From Phaeodactylibacter xiamenensis (GTDB taxonomy: Bacteria > Bacteroidota > Bacteroidia > Chitinophagales > Saprospiraceae): 64,000 nucleotides of DNA. Positions within the stretch are counted from its first letter, which is position 1. Each line of letters starts with the position of its first letter. The stretch spans positions 5,001 to 69,000 of the forward strand of contig NZ_JPOS01000014.1 in the NCBI RefSeq assembly GCF_000759025.1. Direction: 5' to 3'. Both the position numbers and the translations under genes were made by a program. The notes below the pieces were generated by a model. It worked only from the letters and a program-made list of their open reading frames with translations, was not told the origin of the DNA and did no database searches. Below, piece by piece: positions 18,201 to 28,203 of the stretch.

Positions 18201-21200
18201 ATCGGTCACGTGGTAGTCAACCACATAAACGCCTACCGACAAATTGCTGAGCAGGTAAGTGCCATCGGGTTGCAGGGACAGGGCGCCGCCGCTCACAGAT
18301 ACCCGGTAGGTGGCTTCCGCACAGCCTTCCACGAGGTTCGGTTCAGGCAGGGTCAGGAATGCCGAGCAGCCGAATGGGGAGGTACTGATGACCTGATCTT
18401 CCGGGCACAGAATTTCCGGTCCGGTGAAATCAGTAATGCGTATCGTTTGCACATGCTCTACGGCAGGCTCGCTTGTAGGCAGGCAGTAGTTGCGCACCTT
18501 CCACGTCCGCAGGATAAGGGAGTTCCCTTCGCAGGTCTCGTACACTTCATCTTCGTAGAAGACCGCTGCTGAGCAGAAACTGTTGTCCAGGATATTGGTC
18601 GTACCATCAAGGGTTGGATAGCCCAAAGAGTCCGGTGATAGCAGGTTCGGGTCAGCAGCAACAGCCTGACAGCTTAGTGGCGCTTCCTCCACGCCATTGT
18701 AATCAGGCGGGAAAACCACCTGATCGAGCTGCAGTTCCTGCACTACAATGCTTTGTATACAACTTGCAGCATTGCCCTGCCCATCCGTTACCGTCCAGGT
18801 CCGGTTAATATTGACGCGGGGGGACGCACACTCGCCATTGTCCACAAACTCGTCTGTATAAGTAATCGTTACACCGCCCGGCACGCAGGAGGTTACTTCA
18901 GGTTCGCCCAGGGCTGCCGGGCTCACGTCATCACTACAGAGGACGGTTGCATCAGCCGGGCAGATGAATTCCGGTTCTTCCTTGAACTCAGCCCGAACGA
19001 TACCCCAACAGCATTCTCCTGTGGATGCATCACAAATTTCTGCGATGATGTATTCTCCCGCCAGGTCGAGTGGAATAACAGGCTCTGGCAAGGCTTGCCC
19101 GTTGTAAGATGGGTTTTGCGGTATCAGCGTGATATTGTAGTTGTCGTAGCAACGGTAGTCGTTGCCCTCCAGTAGCATATCCGCAGTGATCAGGGCCTCA
19201 CAATCCGGCCCAAGGGACACATTGATGGTGTCGTTGCAGGTCAGTTCCGGATGTGTTGGCGTATACTCTACAATCGTTTGGGTATAGGTACAGCTGGTTT
19301 CGTTGCCAGTGGCATCACTTGCTGTAATCGTCACCACGGTTTCGCCAATTGGCAGCAACGCATTGAGAGGTGGATCGTAGGTAAAGAAGACCACGCCGCA
19401 GTTGTCCTCGTCGATCTGCGGGTTGGGGAAAGCCCTGCCCTCACATTCGGTAGGGCCAAGCTCCACCACCACATCATCGGGGCAGATCAGTTCCGGGGCT
19501 TCAAGGTCATTGATTTGTACCGTGAAGATATTCTCAGAGACATTGCCCGATTCATCTGTAAGGGTGTAAATGACCGTGGAAACGCCTAACGGGAAGTTGA
19601 AGGACACCTCCTCGTTTACCGGCGCACCGGGGTCCAGGCTCTGCGTCGTGAGCACATCACCGTCCTCATTTTCGATAACCATAGAAAGGCTTCCCCCTTC
19701 CGGGCCATTATCAAACATCACCGGGTGTACCCAGGTAAAGGGTGCCTGGCAAAGCCCGGTGCCTGCATTCAGTGTCACATCTTGCTGATTTGCCAATGCA
19801 GAAGCGGCTACAGGGGCACTGCTGAAGGTATTGCTATTGCCCTGTGGGTCATAGGTCAGCCACTCCTGAATGGATAGTCGCCAGCCGTTGATGAGGATGG
19901 GGGTATCGGAAAGTTCGGCGTTATGCCCGGCCTGAAGGGTCCAGGTACCTTGCACGTCTCTGCCGCTCAGCAGGTCGAGGTCGCCCAATGCATTCAGGTT
20001 TTCATTGCTGTTGAGACGGATGCAGAAGTACGGCAGGATGTTGTCAATGTCACTGTCGAACGTAAACTGCGCACCCGCAGTAGCACCACAGATGGCATCT
20101 GCCAGTACGATTTCCTGTCCGGACGGGCTTATGAGGGTGAGGCTGAGGTTGCCAAACTCCGGAATTTCGCCCTGGAAAATCAGGTTCACATCTGCAATCG
20201 TATAGCTGTCTGTGATGTCAATGGTCGAGGTCATACATTCCCCGGCTTCGAGCAGCATATCACTGCCTGTGTAGATGTAGGGCTCGCTGTACAGCCCGAA
20301 GAGCGGGAATTCGTTATCATTTACGGTCACGTCGAAACCACATTCCACCCGCACAGTAGACTGTGCCTGAATGGCCGTTTGCGTACCATTTGGCACCGGG
20401 CTAGCAAGGAAAGGGTTAGGCTGCCCGACAGACGTTGGCATACACTGCTCGCCGTAGGCAAAATCAGCCGCGGTATTGGTATCCCAAACACTCGTGCGGA
20501 CGATGCCTGAACCGTTGCCGGGCACGAAGCCGCTCCAGTCAGCAAATGGTAGGGTTGCTGCGGTAGAGAAGCTGCCAAATACAGCTGCATCCAGGATTGC
20601 TCCACTTAGGCTAACGACATAGGCGGCCCCGGTCGTGGTGCTCAGGTCTGATGCTCCGGGCACGTTGAAAATGCAGTTGGCCGCATCATCGGCACCGCTT
20701 CCGAAGTGTACAGCAAGTACTCCACCGGGCTCAAGTACAATACCTGTAGGCACCACCAGGGTATCGCGCCCGCCGTTATGAATACGCTCTATCTGCAGTT
20801 GCGATACGTCAAGGTCAGCAGAGTTGAAGTTGGCGATCTCCACATAGTCGCCTGTTGGGTTACTAGCCGCAGCGGGCAGCGGTAGTGTACCAGCTACAGG
20901 ATCGCTAATATCATGCGTGACCTCCGTAATCAGGAGCAGTGGCATATCCTGTACAGCATAACTTACGGTATAAGTCCCCAGGTCGAAGAAGGTGCCACTG
21001 GCATCATCAAAGCCACTGTTGACCACTTCGCCCGTTTCATCTTGTATGCGGTAAATGACCGTTAGGTTGTCCCCGCAGTTGTCAGTCACACCGGCAGGAG
21101 CGATATTGTCTACGACGGCTCCGGCATCACCCGGGTCGTTATTCGTGGTTACATCACCTGTACAGGTAATCGTCGGTGGGGTATGGTAATCGTTGACCAC

Positions 21201-24200
21201 TACCTTCACGTCGCAGCGGCTCGTATTCCCGGCGTTATCTGCTGCCTCCCAGGTCATTACGGTGATGCCAACGGGGAAGAGGTCTCCGGAAGTCAGCCCG
21301 GTATCATCGATCTGGGTAACGGAAGCCACTGCACAGTTATCTTCTGCCAGCGGGAGGGAGAAGTTGGCATAGGCGCTGCACCAGGTATCAGGCGCATCCA
21401 CAATCACGGCTGGCTCAGGGCAATTCACAAAAACAGGGCTGATGGTGTCCTGCAGGGTCAGTTCCACAGCGCAGGTGTCGGTATTGCCTTCTATATCCAC
21501 CACGGTGAGGACCACGTAAAGGGAATCGCCATGGTGGGTGCCAAACAAGGTATTAGGGCTCGGCACCTGATATACGGTATCGATGGGTGCGCAGTTATCT
21601 ATCGTCAGCTCGGCAGCCAGGTTAGGCACCTTACCGGCACAGAAATTCTGCTCCGCGTAGATGATACGGTCTTCCGGGCAAATGATCGTCGGAGCGGTCT
21701 CGTCTACCAAGTTGACCTCTGCGGTACAGAAGGAGCTGTTGCCCGCTTCATCAGTAGCTTGCAGGTACACCGTTACCAGGCTGTTGATCAGGTCGTCAAG
21801 ATCAAATTCAATTTCATCGACATAGTTCTGGTTATCGAGGCTGTTGACCAGCATGATTGTGCCGGAGCCAGTGGTACAGTTATCGGTCGTCCCGGCATCA
21901 AGGCGGTCTGGCGTCAGGAGGTAGTCACAGCTGGCGCCAACGGGCACAGTAATATCCTGACAAAGAATTTCCGGGTCCTCCAAATCGTGCACGATCACCA
22001 TTACACTACAATCCGTGAAGTTGCCGGCCAGGTCTTCCGCCCGGTAGGTCAGCACGGTAGTCCCGATGGGGAAGAGGTCGCCCGGTGTCAGGCCTGTATC
22101 GTCAATCTGGGTAACCGTAGGGATATCGCAGTTGTCGTCCGCTACGGGCAGGGCGAAGTTCGCAAAGCCCTGGCAGAGGTCTTCCTGCGTTTCTACTTCC
22201 ACTACCGGCTCGGGGCAGTTGGTAAAGTAGGGTGCGTCATCGTCGGAAACAGTGACTTCAAAGCTGCACTCATCAAAATTGCCAACGGCATCTTCGACAT
22301 AGTAGGCTACGGTAGTCGTCCCCAGTTGGAATTCATACTCACCAGTAAACTGGCTGGGGATCGGCTCCGTAATGTCAGGGTTAAGCAGGGTCGTCAGGTC
22401 GAAGGGCCCTTCGATGGAGCCATCCGGGTTCGTAATAGTATAGGTGTATAAGATGACATCGCAGTTGTCAGTGGGGAGCACATGGTCCCAGCTGTACTGA
22501 CTTTCGCAATTCAGGGGCTCTGTGAAGAGGTCAGCTGCACCGGTGCACAGCAGCTCGGGGCCTTCCGTATCGTCGTCATTATCGCAGGAGCCGGAGCGGA
22601 AGATTTCACACCCACGGGCGTCCACAACCGCAATCGACCAGGTAGGCTGAGTGTAGACAATGTGCAGCTCGCCAAGGTCCTGCTCAAAGTCATTGATGTC
22701 AAAGCCACGGCCGGGATCGTAGATAAACTCTCCGTCCACATCGTCAATAATACCGTCGTTATTGACATCGATTTGACCACCATCGTACTGAATGGTGTAA
22801 GGCTCAAGCCCCCCGGTAACGGTACCGAGGTCTACGATGCGCTCGTTTTGTACGATACACTCGCAGTCCGGCTCCGGCATATCGAGTGGCTGACGGAGCT
22901 CAAAGGTTTCGTGTACGATTTCAAGGCAGTTCGCGAGGGCGAAGTTGCCATTCTGCGGGATATCGAGCCCAGGCAATGCCAATGCGTAAGATACGGTTAC
23001 AAAGCCCGTGCCTTCGCCCGGCTCGTAAATACCATCTGAGGAGATCACGCCCGGGTCAACAGAGGAAGAACCGGCTGCTGGCGCGAACGCCGTGATACCG
23101 AAGGCTCCCACTCCATCGCCAAAGAAGGGGCTGTTTTCCACCTGATCGTGGGTCAGCACAGAACCATTGGGCAGGGTGATGGTCAGGTAGTTGCGGAAGT
23201 CCAGCTGAGAAGGGTTATTCGCTTCAAAGCAGATTTCCGGGGCATCAAAGCTCAGCTGAACGCCATCGAAGAAATCGCGGACGGTCACTTCTGCCAGGCA
23301 GTTGGAGCGGTTGCCAAATTCGTCGGTCACCCGAAGGTTCACGTAGTTGGCGCCTACCTCCGTACAGTCGAAGAATACCGATGGGCCGAATACCTGATCT
23401 GCCTTTGCAATCAGGATTTCCGGGCTCGGATCACAGTTGTCAAAGCTGCCGGCATTGATGTAAGACTCGCCCGTGAAAGGGTCCATTGCAAATACCGTCA
23501 CATTACCGGTATTGTCCAGTTGTACTTCCACATCCTGACACTCCGCTACCGGACGCTGTGCATCGAGGATTTCCACCAGGAAGCTGCAGGTCTGCATTTC
23601 GTTCATATCCAGGATATCGCCATCGCCGTTGATGTCGACCATCATGGTGTAAGTGACAGTAGAGACACCTACCGGGAATTCTTCTCCACTTGCGTCATTG
23701 AAAGTCCCCTGATTAGCTTCGCTATATAAGGTATTGGTCACCACATCAATGAAGCCAGTGCCATCCGGATAGTCGATAGCGTAGTTGATGACACTTGCAC
23801 AGCCCACGCCTTTTACCGGAGCAAGGCCGGTGATGATGGCGGAGCACTGATCCACATCGTTCTTGAGCACAAGGTCAGGTGGGCATTCAAGCACAGGGTC
23901 GCCGGGCTCTACTACTACCGGGAAGGTGCAAGAGGATTCCACTCCCGCACAGGAATAAGCTGTGTAGGTGACCTCATAGGTACCGGCCGGCAACTCAGAG
24001 CCAGGCAGTGGTCCAGCGGTTTGATAGACGCCCGGCCCGTTGGGTACGATAGGCGCAGGGGCTGTACCGTTGAAGAACGTCAGGTCTACGCCGTTGGTTA
24101 CGCCAATGAAAGGCAGCACCTCGCCGTTGCAACCATCGTATACCTGAGGGATGGACCAGTTGGCCTCGGTCGTGCAAGCCAGATCTTCGGTGAAGACATA

Positions 24201-26375
24201 GCCGCTTTCGTTGCAGCTGGCAAAAGTAGGCGGTGTGGTATTGATAACCTGAATTTCACGCGTTTCCTCGTCACTAAACAGCAGGTTGGCACCACACTGC
24301 GCAGAGACCAACACCTGCTCAATAACATCACCAGCCACAGGGATAAACCCAAGAGGCAGCAGATCGATGAGGTTGATATCATCGGCGTGGACGACGCCAC
24401 AAGCCGATTCGGGGAACAGCGGAAAGCCTACCACATTACGAACGGTTATGGTACCACTTTTAGTGGTGATATTGTTCGGGATGGTCACCCGGCCATTATC
24501 TGGAAATTCGTACTCTTCAGCCAGGTAATCGAAGGCGCCATCACCATCCGTATCTGCTACAATGATGCCACCACCGCCGGCTTCCGGGCCACCGATAACA
24601 TCACCCAGCAGGCCAAATACAAACTGCCCGATTGTTTGATCACAGGCATCTTCAAAGGATCCAAGTGGAAGCGGGTCAAAGCAGGGCTCTGCAAAACCTA
24701 CATCTACACAGAATTCATAGGTAATCACATCACAAACCACCTCAGCTGCGTCGTTAATACTACCCAAGGTTGGCCCACCTGTCACAGCATCGCCAATAGC
24801 TCCGCCTAAACTACCCTGCCAGTCAACCTCAACGGATTCATCCGAACACTGGATCACACCGTTGACAGGGTCGACCTCCGCCCCAAGCAGAGGGGGCGTT
24901 TCAAGAGAAATCAACGAACACCCAATCAGCAGTCCTGGCTGTGTATTGATTACACAGGGGTCATGAAGCCCCTCATCGGGTGGGCACTGGGAGCTGAACG
25001 GTGCGTTGGCACCACAGTCCAGCCCGTCATTGAATACCGTGAAGATTTCACAATCAGTGGCATCACAGGTGGCATTCGATTCTTCCAGGCAAATCTCGTA
25101 AGTGATAGAACCGGCACCAACGGGTGCAGACAGGGTATTACTGCCGAGGTTACCGGTCATCACCGTTGTTCCGTTGTCGATTGTCACGACCGGATTAGGA
25201 CCGGAGCTGTTGCGGCCGACATTGATAGAAAAAGTAGTATTGGAAGTACACAGCGGAGATGTAGCCCCACTAATTGTTATATCGGGGTCCGGCCCGATAG
25301 AGATGTTCAGGGTAGCCTCGTCCTGATAAGGAGGGTTTGCACATCCATTATCGTTTGGAGCCAGGTAGCGAATGGTAAAAGTCCCCCCACCCGGAGGCAC
25401 TGTCATTTGATTTCCGTCAATGGTTGCGGAGGGCCCGGAAACGATGGAGAAGTCTCCGCCACCTGTTATAGCACCATCATATAATATGACCAGGTCTACG
25501 GTTCCGCCTTCCGCCACACAGTCAATATCCGTATTCTTCAGGCTCGCCCGCGGAGCCCGGAAAATCTCAAAGGGCTCTGAAACAGAAAAGTAGCAATCTC
25601 CATAGCTTACCCGGTAGTTGGCGTTATAGCTGCCGGGATCCGCATCTGATACGTCGAACGCTCCGGTCACTATATCGAAGACCCCACTACCCGGGTTAGG
25701 GGTGATAGAATAGCCAACGGCAATGCCAGCGAGAATGGCATCGAGCGGGTTGATGAATGGTGTGCCCGTAACGTTAAAATCTGCTCCATCCTGGCAACGG
25801 TCGCTGATGGCAGCTACTGACAAGTCCAAATCATACTCAAAACGCGCCTCATCGATGCGGGCATTGAAGGCATCGCCGGTCACCCATCCGGCCTCAAAGT
25901 TGAGGTACTGAATGTCGATATCTCCATCGCTTAGGTCACTGGATACGTTGGCCGCACTTACGATATAGTCGATACAGCGGGGAGAGCCGGCGGAAGTCGT
26001 TGAGCCAAAAGCCCCCTGATTGGCAAAAGTCTGCCCGGAGATGCGCACATCCCAGCGCTCATTGGGATCATTCATGTCACCATAATAGCATAAGGTGATT
26101 TCCATATCGTCGGTAGCAACAAAACTGGCAGCCACGAGCGTGGGAGTAACCCCAAAGCTGGTGCTGTAGCTCACCGCCGGGTCCATAGGGCCAGGTTGGG
26201 TGTACGATTGAGACAGGTAGCCACTGGACCCCCGGGTATAGGTACACTGCGCATTCAGGGCAGGCCAGGCAGCTCCAAGAAGCAGGGCCAACAGCAGTGA
26301 GCAGCGCAGCGCCTGAGACAGCCGCTCTGACGCATAGGAAGAGCGTAAAAGTAGAGTTTGCTTCATCACATTCAT
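15243..26375 (-). CDS. Giant T9SS-exported adhesin-like protein with HYR repeats, lamin-tail and P-domain insertions
   Basis: A 3,710-residue surface protein. The start at 26375 (MNVMKQTLLLRSS) places the signal peptide LLLALLLGAAWPALNAQ correctly; an ATG at 26426 is in frame but too far up. Domains by position: an N-terminal beta module (to about residue 230), Ig/HYR-like repeats with xxCPxD/CPEP...DNC and TDEAGNxSxC signatures through most of the length, a lamin-tail domain at about 1810-1990 (LLITEVTHD, GDYVEIANF) and a proprotein-convertase P-domain at about 2040-2170 (LTLISPSGQEIVL, VQGTWTLQAGH). Then come a carboxypeptidase-regulatory-like module and dockerin repeats (about 3340-3475), a cohesin-like module, and the T9SS type A sorting domain (about 3630-3710, ending TKRMLLTE). 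HYR proteins generally serve adhesion. Exact repeat count was not determined. Confidence 0.9.
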   Translation of the reverse strand: MNVMKQTLLLRSSYASERLSQALRCSLLLALLLGAAWPALNAQCTYTRGSSGYLSQSYTQPGPMDPAVSYSTSFGVTPTLVAASFVATDDMEITLCYYGDMNDPNERWDVRISGQTFANQGAFGSTTSAGSPRCIDYIVSAANVSSDLSDGDIDIQYLNFEAGWVTGDAFNARIDEARFEYDLDLSVAAISDRCQDGADFNVTGTPFINPLDAILAGIAVGYSITPNPGSGVFDIVTGAFDVSDADPGSYNANYRVSYGDCYFSVSEPFEIFRAPRASLKNTDIDCVAEGGTVDLVILYDGAITGGGDFSIVSGPSATIDGNQMTVPPGGGTFTIRYLAPNDNGCANPPYQDEATLNISIGPDPDITISGATSPLCTSNTTFSINVGRNSSGPNPVVTIDNGTTVMTGNLGSNTLSAPVGAGSITYEICLEESNATCDATDCEIFTVFNDGLDCGANAPFSSQCPPDEGLHDPCVINTQPGLLIGCSLISLETPPLLGAEVDPVNGVIQCSDESVEVDWQGSLGGAIGDAVTGGPTLGSINDAAEVVCDVITYEFCVDVGFAEPCFDPLPLGSFEDACDQTIGQFVFGLLGDVIGGPEAGGGGIIVADTDGDGAFDYLAEEYEFPDNGRVTIPNNITTKSGTITVRNVVGFPLFPESACGVVHADDINLIDLLPLGFIPVAGDVIEQVLVSAQCGANLLFSDEETREIQVINTTPPTFASCNESGYVFTEDLACTTEANWSIPQVYDGCNGEVLPFIGVTNGVDLTFFNGTAPAPIVPNGPGVYQTAGPLPGSELPAGTYEVTYTAYSCAGVESSCTFPVVVEPGDPVLECPPDLVLKNDVDQCSAIITGLAPVKGVGCASVINYAIDYPDGTGFIDVVTNTLYSEANQGTFNDASGEEFPVGVSTVTYTMMVDINGDGDILDMNEMQTCSFLVEILDAQRPVAECQDVEVQLDNTGNVTVFAMDPFTGESYINAGSFDNCDPSPEILIAKADQVFGPSVFFDCTEVGANYVNLRVTDEFGNRSNCLAEVTVRDFFDGVQLSFDAPEICFEANNPSQLDFRNYLTITLPNGSVLTHDQVENSPFFGDGVGAFGITAFAPAAGSSSVDPGVISSDGIYEPGEGTGFVTVSYALALPGLDIPQNGNFALANCLEIVHETFELRQPLDMPEPDCECIVQNERIVDLGTVTGGLEPYTIQYDGGQIDVNNDGIIDDVDGEFIYDPGRGFDINDFEQDLGELHIVYTQPTWSIAVVDARGCEIFRSGSCDNDDDTEGPELLCTGAADLFTEPLNCESQYSWDHVLPTDNCDVILYTYTITNPDGSIEGPFDLTTLLNPDITEPIPSQFTGEYEFQLGTTTVAYYVEDAVGNFDECSFEVTVSDDDAPYFTNCPEPVVEVETQEDLCQGFANFALPVADDNCDIPTVTQIDDTGLTPGDLFPIGTTVLTYRAEDLAGNFTDCSVMVIVHDLEDPEILCQDITVPVGASCDYLLTPDRLDAGTTDNCTTGSGTIMLVNSLDNQNYVDEIEFDLDDLINSLVTVYLQATDEAGNSSFCTAEVNLVDETAPTIICPEDRIIYAEQNFCAGKVPNLAAELTIDNCAPIDTVYQVPSPNTLFGTHHGDSLYVVLTVVDIEGNTDTCAVELTLQDTISPVFVNCPEPAVIVDAPDTWCSAYANFSLPLAEDNCAVASVTQIDDTGLTSGDLFPVGITVMTWEAADNAGNTSRCDVKVVVNDYHTPPTITCTGDVTTNNDPGDAGAVVDNIAPAGVTDNCGDNLTVIYRIQDETGEVVNSGFDDASGTFFDLGTYTVSYAVQDMPLLLITEVTHDISDPVAGTLPLPAAASNPTGDYVEIANFNSADLDVSQLQIERIHNGGRDTLVVPTGIVLEPGGVLAVHFGSGADDAANCIFNVPGASDLSTTTGAAYVVSLSGAILDAAVFGSFSTAATLPFADWSGFVPGNGSGIVRTSVWDTNTAADFAYGEQCMPTSVGQPNPFLASPVPNGTQTAIQAQSTVRVECGFDVTVNDNEFPLFGLYSEPYIYTGSDMLLEAGECMTSTIDITDSYTIADVNLIFQGEIPEFGNLSLTLISPSGQEIVLADAICGATAGAQFTFDSDIDNILPYFCIRLNSNENLNALGDLDLLSGRDVQGTWTLQAGHNAELSDTPILINGWRLSIQEWLTYDPQGNSNTFSSAPVAASALANQQDVTLNAGTGLCQAPFTWVHPVMFDNGPEGGSLSMVIENEDGDVLTTQSLDPGAPVNEEVSFNFPLGVSTVIYTLTDESGNVSENIFTVQINDLEAPELICPDDVVVELGPTECEGRAFPNPQIDEDNCGVVFFTYDPPLNALLPIGETVVTITASDATGNETSCTYTQTIVEYTPTHPELTCNDTINVSLGPDCEALITADMLLEGNDYRCYDNYNITLIPQNPSYNGQALPEPVIPLDLAGEYIIAEICDASTGECCWGIVRAEFKEEPEFICPADATVLCSDDVSPAALGEPEVTSCVPGGVTITYTDEFVDNGECASPRVNINRTWTVTDGQGNAASCIQSIVVQELQLDQVVFPPDYNGVEEAPLSCQAVAADPNLLSPDSLGYPTLDGTTNILDNSFCSAAVFYEDEVYETCEGNSLILRTWKVRNYCLPTSEPAVEHVQTIRITDFTGPEILCPEDQVISTSPFGCSAFLTLPEPNLVEGCAEATYRVSVSGGALSLQPDGTYLLSNLSVGVYVVDYHVTDACGRRTDCSITVMVEDQIDPAAICNDQLNVTVGGGGYGRVFAHDVDEGSWDGCGLESISVRRQYNIDSVTCSPLATPYFSAWGDYIDFNCCDVNDSIKVELHVTDVHGNENLCWITVVPEDKLAPYCEAPDNVVVDCDDLPYGFDAADADQLEELFGAPTATDNCGVDAVQQIASNADLECGFGSITRIFRATDIHGLSSTNSCVQSITINEVHNYEIKFPADAESNCGTATPDTVSYNELACDLLAVTHEDEFFSASGDECYKIFRTWKVINWCQYDGESDPHLVGRDEDCNGTPGDAHVWLLARPNGKIYFDEDTDETPDNNVPGVNLCGVSDDYYSFEYDETGYYQYTQIIKVYDDQAPVISFGTADPFCSLDSEDCDATVTYGFTVAEDCTPDALSITVAVDAFNNGSFEVLTDALSGAYPNYTIEGVFPIGDHTFEVVVEDGCGNSDLVTIPFTVEDCKAPAPICLNGIAVELMPVDLDGDNLPDPGQGMAEIWASDYVNVASQSPDCSEPIQYSINRVGEPNDPDQTGLVLTCDDAGTPVIEIWAYDAAGNGDFCETYILVQDNMSVCGDATPSIAGLIHTEDDDPVEGVMVGLSGGTGADFMTENDGTYSFYDIQPGLDYTVTPQLDTDPLNGVSTFDLLMISRHILGISPVDGPYKRIAADVNQSGSITTLDMIQLRKMILGVQIGFSNNTSWRFVEADYVFANPLEPWDEAFPELVNLNDLPATGINGLDFVAVKVGDVTGDAVANSFSSIESRNYSHSFVLHTPEQEVLPGQTVEIPFRVNDAVRLLGHQFTLKLGGLQLEQIEYAAMQEGHFGLAHLDQRLLTGSWNMETEGLNEGDLLFTVRAKAIQGGLLSDMLSLNSEVTRTEAYDLVSGTSGLVLGFVQPQDVSQPFALHQNEPNSFRETTVVRYTVPEAGDVTFTLRDAAGRLLLQETQDAAAGDNFWMVSKAKLPSGLIYYTIETAFGTDTKRMLLTE

Positions 26376-26740
26376 GAGTATGATTTGTAAAAAGGTGTCA
26401 ATACGAACCCTATCCTGCCTGGGCATACCCCTGTCAGGATGAGCTAAATCGGTTGCTGGAAATCGGGTTGTTGATGGGCCAGACAGTCTTTACTACTGAC
26501 AGTTTTGGTGCAATAGGTCGGTCGTCAAATCATTAGTGTCAGCGGCTTTGACTGCCTGATTTTTTGTGGGAACCTTGGGTTGTGCATACGGAGACTTTTC
26601 ACCAATCGGTAAAAAGCGCTTGATTTAGGAATGCTCAAAATTACGTGCCTGAGTGCTTTTGCAGCTATCCTGATGTTCTGAAAAATGGGACATATTGCCT
26701 TTCACATACTTGAAAAAGGGGACACATTGGGTATTTCAGC
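26376..26740. other. Upstream region of the giant gene
   Basis: A 365-base spacer with no ORF of coding character. Directly above the start is an AT-rich leader without a classic Shine-Dalgarno, as is common in Bacteroidota. A near-repeat, AAAATGGGACATATTG and AAAAGGGGACACATTG (about 26682-26730), is visible. No consensus promoter box could be placed. Confidence 0.45.
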
Positions 26741-27550
26741 TCAGCCCGACGATTGGTTTTCCTGAATCACCACCGATGGGGAAACACCAAATTCAGCCTT
26801 GAACAGGGTTGAAAAGTAACCGGCATCCGAAAAGCCCACTGCCCGTGCCACTTCTTTTACCGTTTCGTATTCGCCGCTTTGAATCAGGGCGTAACTCTGT
26901 TTCATTTGCAGTTGACGGAGAAAAGTACTTGTGCTCAGCCCTGTTTCCTTTTTGACCTTCCGCAGCAGCTGACGCCGGCTGATACCCATCTCCTCTGACA
27001 ACAACTCCGTACTCAGCTGAGGGTGCCCCAGGTGAGCGATAATGACTTCTTCGAGCTGTGTAATCCAGACATCTGATTGTTGACCGGAATCCTCTGCACG
27101 GGCTTCCTCCAACTCCGAAAGTTCGGATGCGCCACTCCCCTCTGATGGCGCTATTGCTCCGCTATTGATCTCCTGTTCCAGTGTATCGATGACCTCCCTC
27201 GCTTGCTCCAGGGTGGCCGCTTTAATTTCCCGGGATACTGACGGGTCAGCGAGTGGCTTCAGCATTTCAGATAGTGCAAGGGAAGGGGGGACAGCCGGTA
27301 GCTGCGAAGCTGCGGCCACAGGCCCTTTATCGGGTTGGGTGGATTCGAAAGGCGCAGACTTGTCCTCTGCACTGATGGAAGACCAGCGATGCAGGGCCCC
27401 AAGCTGTTGTGCGAGTTCCTCCCAACGCATAAGGAATTTACTTCTCATGCGCCGGAAGTGCAGCATAAGCAGCAGAAGCAATACCGTATTGATCACTAAA
27501 GCAATCGAGACAACGGTAATGATGATCCCAGAAGATTCCAGGTGTTCCAT
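26741..27550 (-). CDS. Membrane-anchored AraC-family transcription regulator
   Basis: The 269-residue protein has one N-terminal membrane helix (about residues 9-31, IIITVVSIALVINTVLLLLL), a variable acidic linker (about 60-160), and a C-terminal AraC-type double HTH (about 165-262). The HTH shows LSTELLSEEMGISRRQLLRK for the first helix pair, and VKEVARAVGFSDAGYFSTLF followed by KAEFGVSPS for the second. The anchor suggests sensing at the inner membrane with DNA binding on the cytosolic side. It lies directly upstream of, and codirectional with, the giant T9SS gene, so it may control it. A TATTTTTG -7-like box sits at 27697-27704 on the minus strand. Confidence 0.82.
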   Translation of the reverse strand: MEHLESSGIIITVVSIALVINTVLLLLLMLHFRRMRSKFLMRWEELAQQLGALHRWSSISAEDKSAPFESTQPDKGPVAAASQLPAVPPSLALSEMLKPLADPSVSREIKAATLEQAREVIDTLEQEINSGAIAPSEGSGASELSELEEARAEDSGQQSDVWITQLEEVIIAHLGHPQLSTELLSEEMGISRRQLLRKVKKETGLSTSTFLRQLQMKQSYALIQSGEYETVKEVARAVGFSDAGYFSTLFKAEFGVSPSVVIQENQSSG

Positions 27551-28052
27551 TCTTCGGTATTTACCCCGGTCTTCAACAAGACCGACCCTCCGCCTGGCAT
27601 TTCAGACAGAAGATGATGAAGGGAACCTTTGGGAACACGAGCGCTAAGACGAGAGGAATTATTGGGTTGTGTGTCGCCAAAGCAGTGTTTGCTCCACAAA
27701 AATAGTAAAGGGCACACATAAAAAAAAGTGTCCTTTAGTCTTAAAAAAGTACCTGTTGATAGAAAAGCGGAATGACAGACTTGAACTTTAACACAGATTC
27801 CTTCATCTTCGTAGCCAGGAGATGCAACCAAACCTAACTGGTATGCGTCCTTTAAATACCCGACTGAAATAGACTTGTAAGCGAAGCTTTTTGCTTTGCG
27901 CTATCTGCACATCATCATTTGCCACTGCCCCCGGGCGGTGTGCGTTCTTTTGATTATCCCCTGCTATTTCAAATCTGGTAATTCATGCCTGTGGTTTTCC
28001 ACAGGGCAAACAAGCGTAGCACAGGCTTAGGACAAGCCTGTTGAAGAATAGA

Positions 28053-28156
28053 GTTTTTTCATACTAATCCAAGTTACGTTGCTGTGCTCGTTTTGCACAG
28101 CAACCTTTGGGTTTCTGAAAGATTACCAAGAGCGTTTTTTCATACTAATCCAAGTT
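28053..28156. repeat. Pair of 23-bp direct repeats, each followed by a hairpin
   Basis: Copies at 28053-28075 and 28134-28156 are identical (G, six T, then CATACTAATCCAAGTT), 81 bp apart. Each is followed within a few bases by a perfect stem-loop (28078-28104 and 28160-28184). Confidence 0.7.
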
Positions 28157-28159
28157 TCT

Positions 28160-28191
28160 GAGGGCAGCCACCACGGTTGCCCTCTTTTTTT
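28160..28191 (+). terminator. Terminator-like hairpin with T run
   Basis: GAGGGCA and TGCCCTC (7 bp) are followed by seven T on the plus strand. No plus-strand gene reads into it, so it may end a small RNA from the hairpin region or be a relic. Confidence 0.55.
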
Positions 28192-28203
28192 GCCCAAAAC
28201 GAA

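Noticed and set aside
21183-22451. 422-codon plus-strand frame inside the giant gene
   Set aside because: Antisense shadow of HYR repeats; no signal peptide or motif, and several similar shadows occur along the same gene.
28053-28156. Possible CRISPR array
   Set aside because: Only two 23-bp copies, with palindromic spacers and no cas gene.
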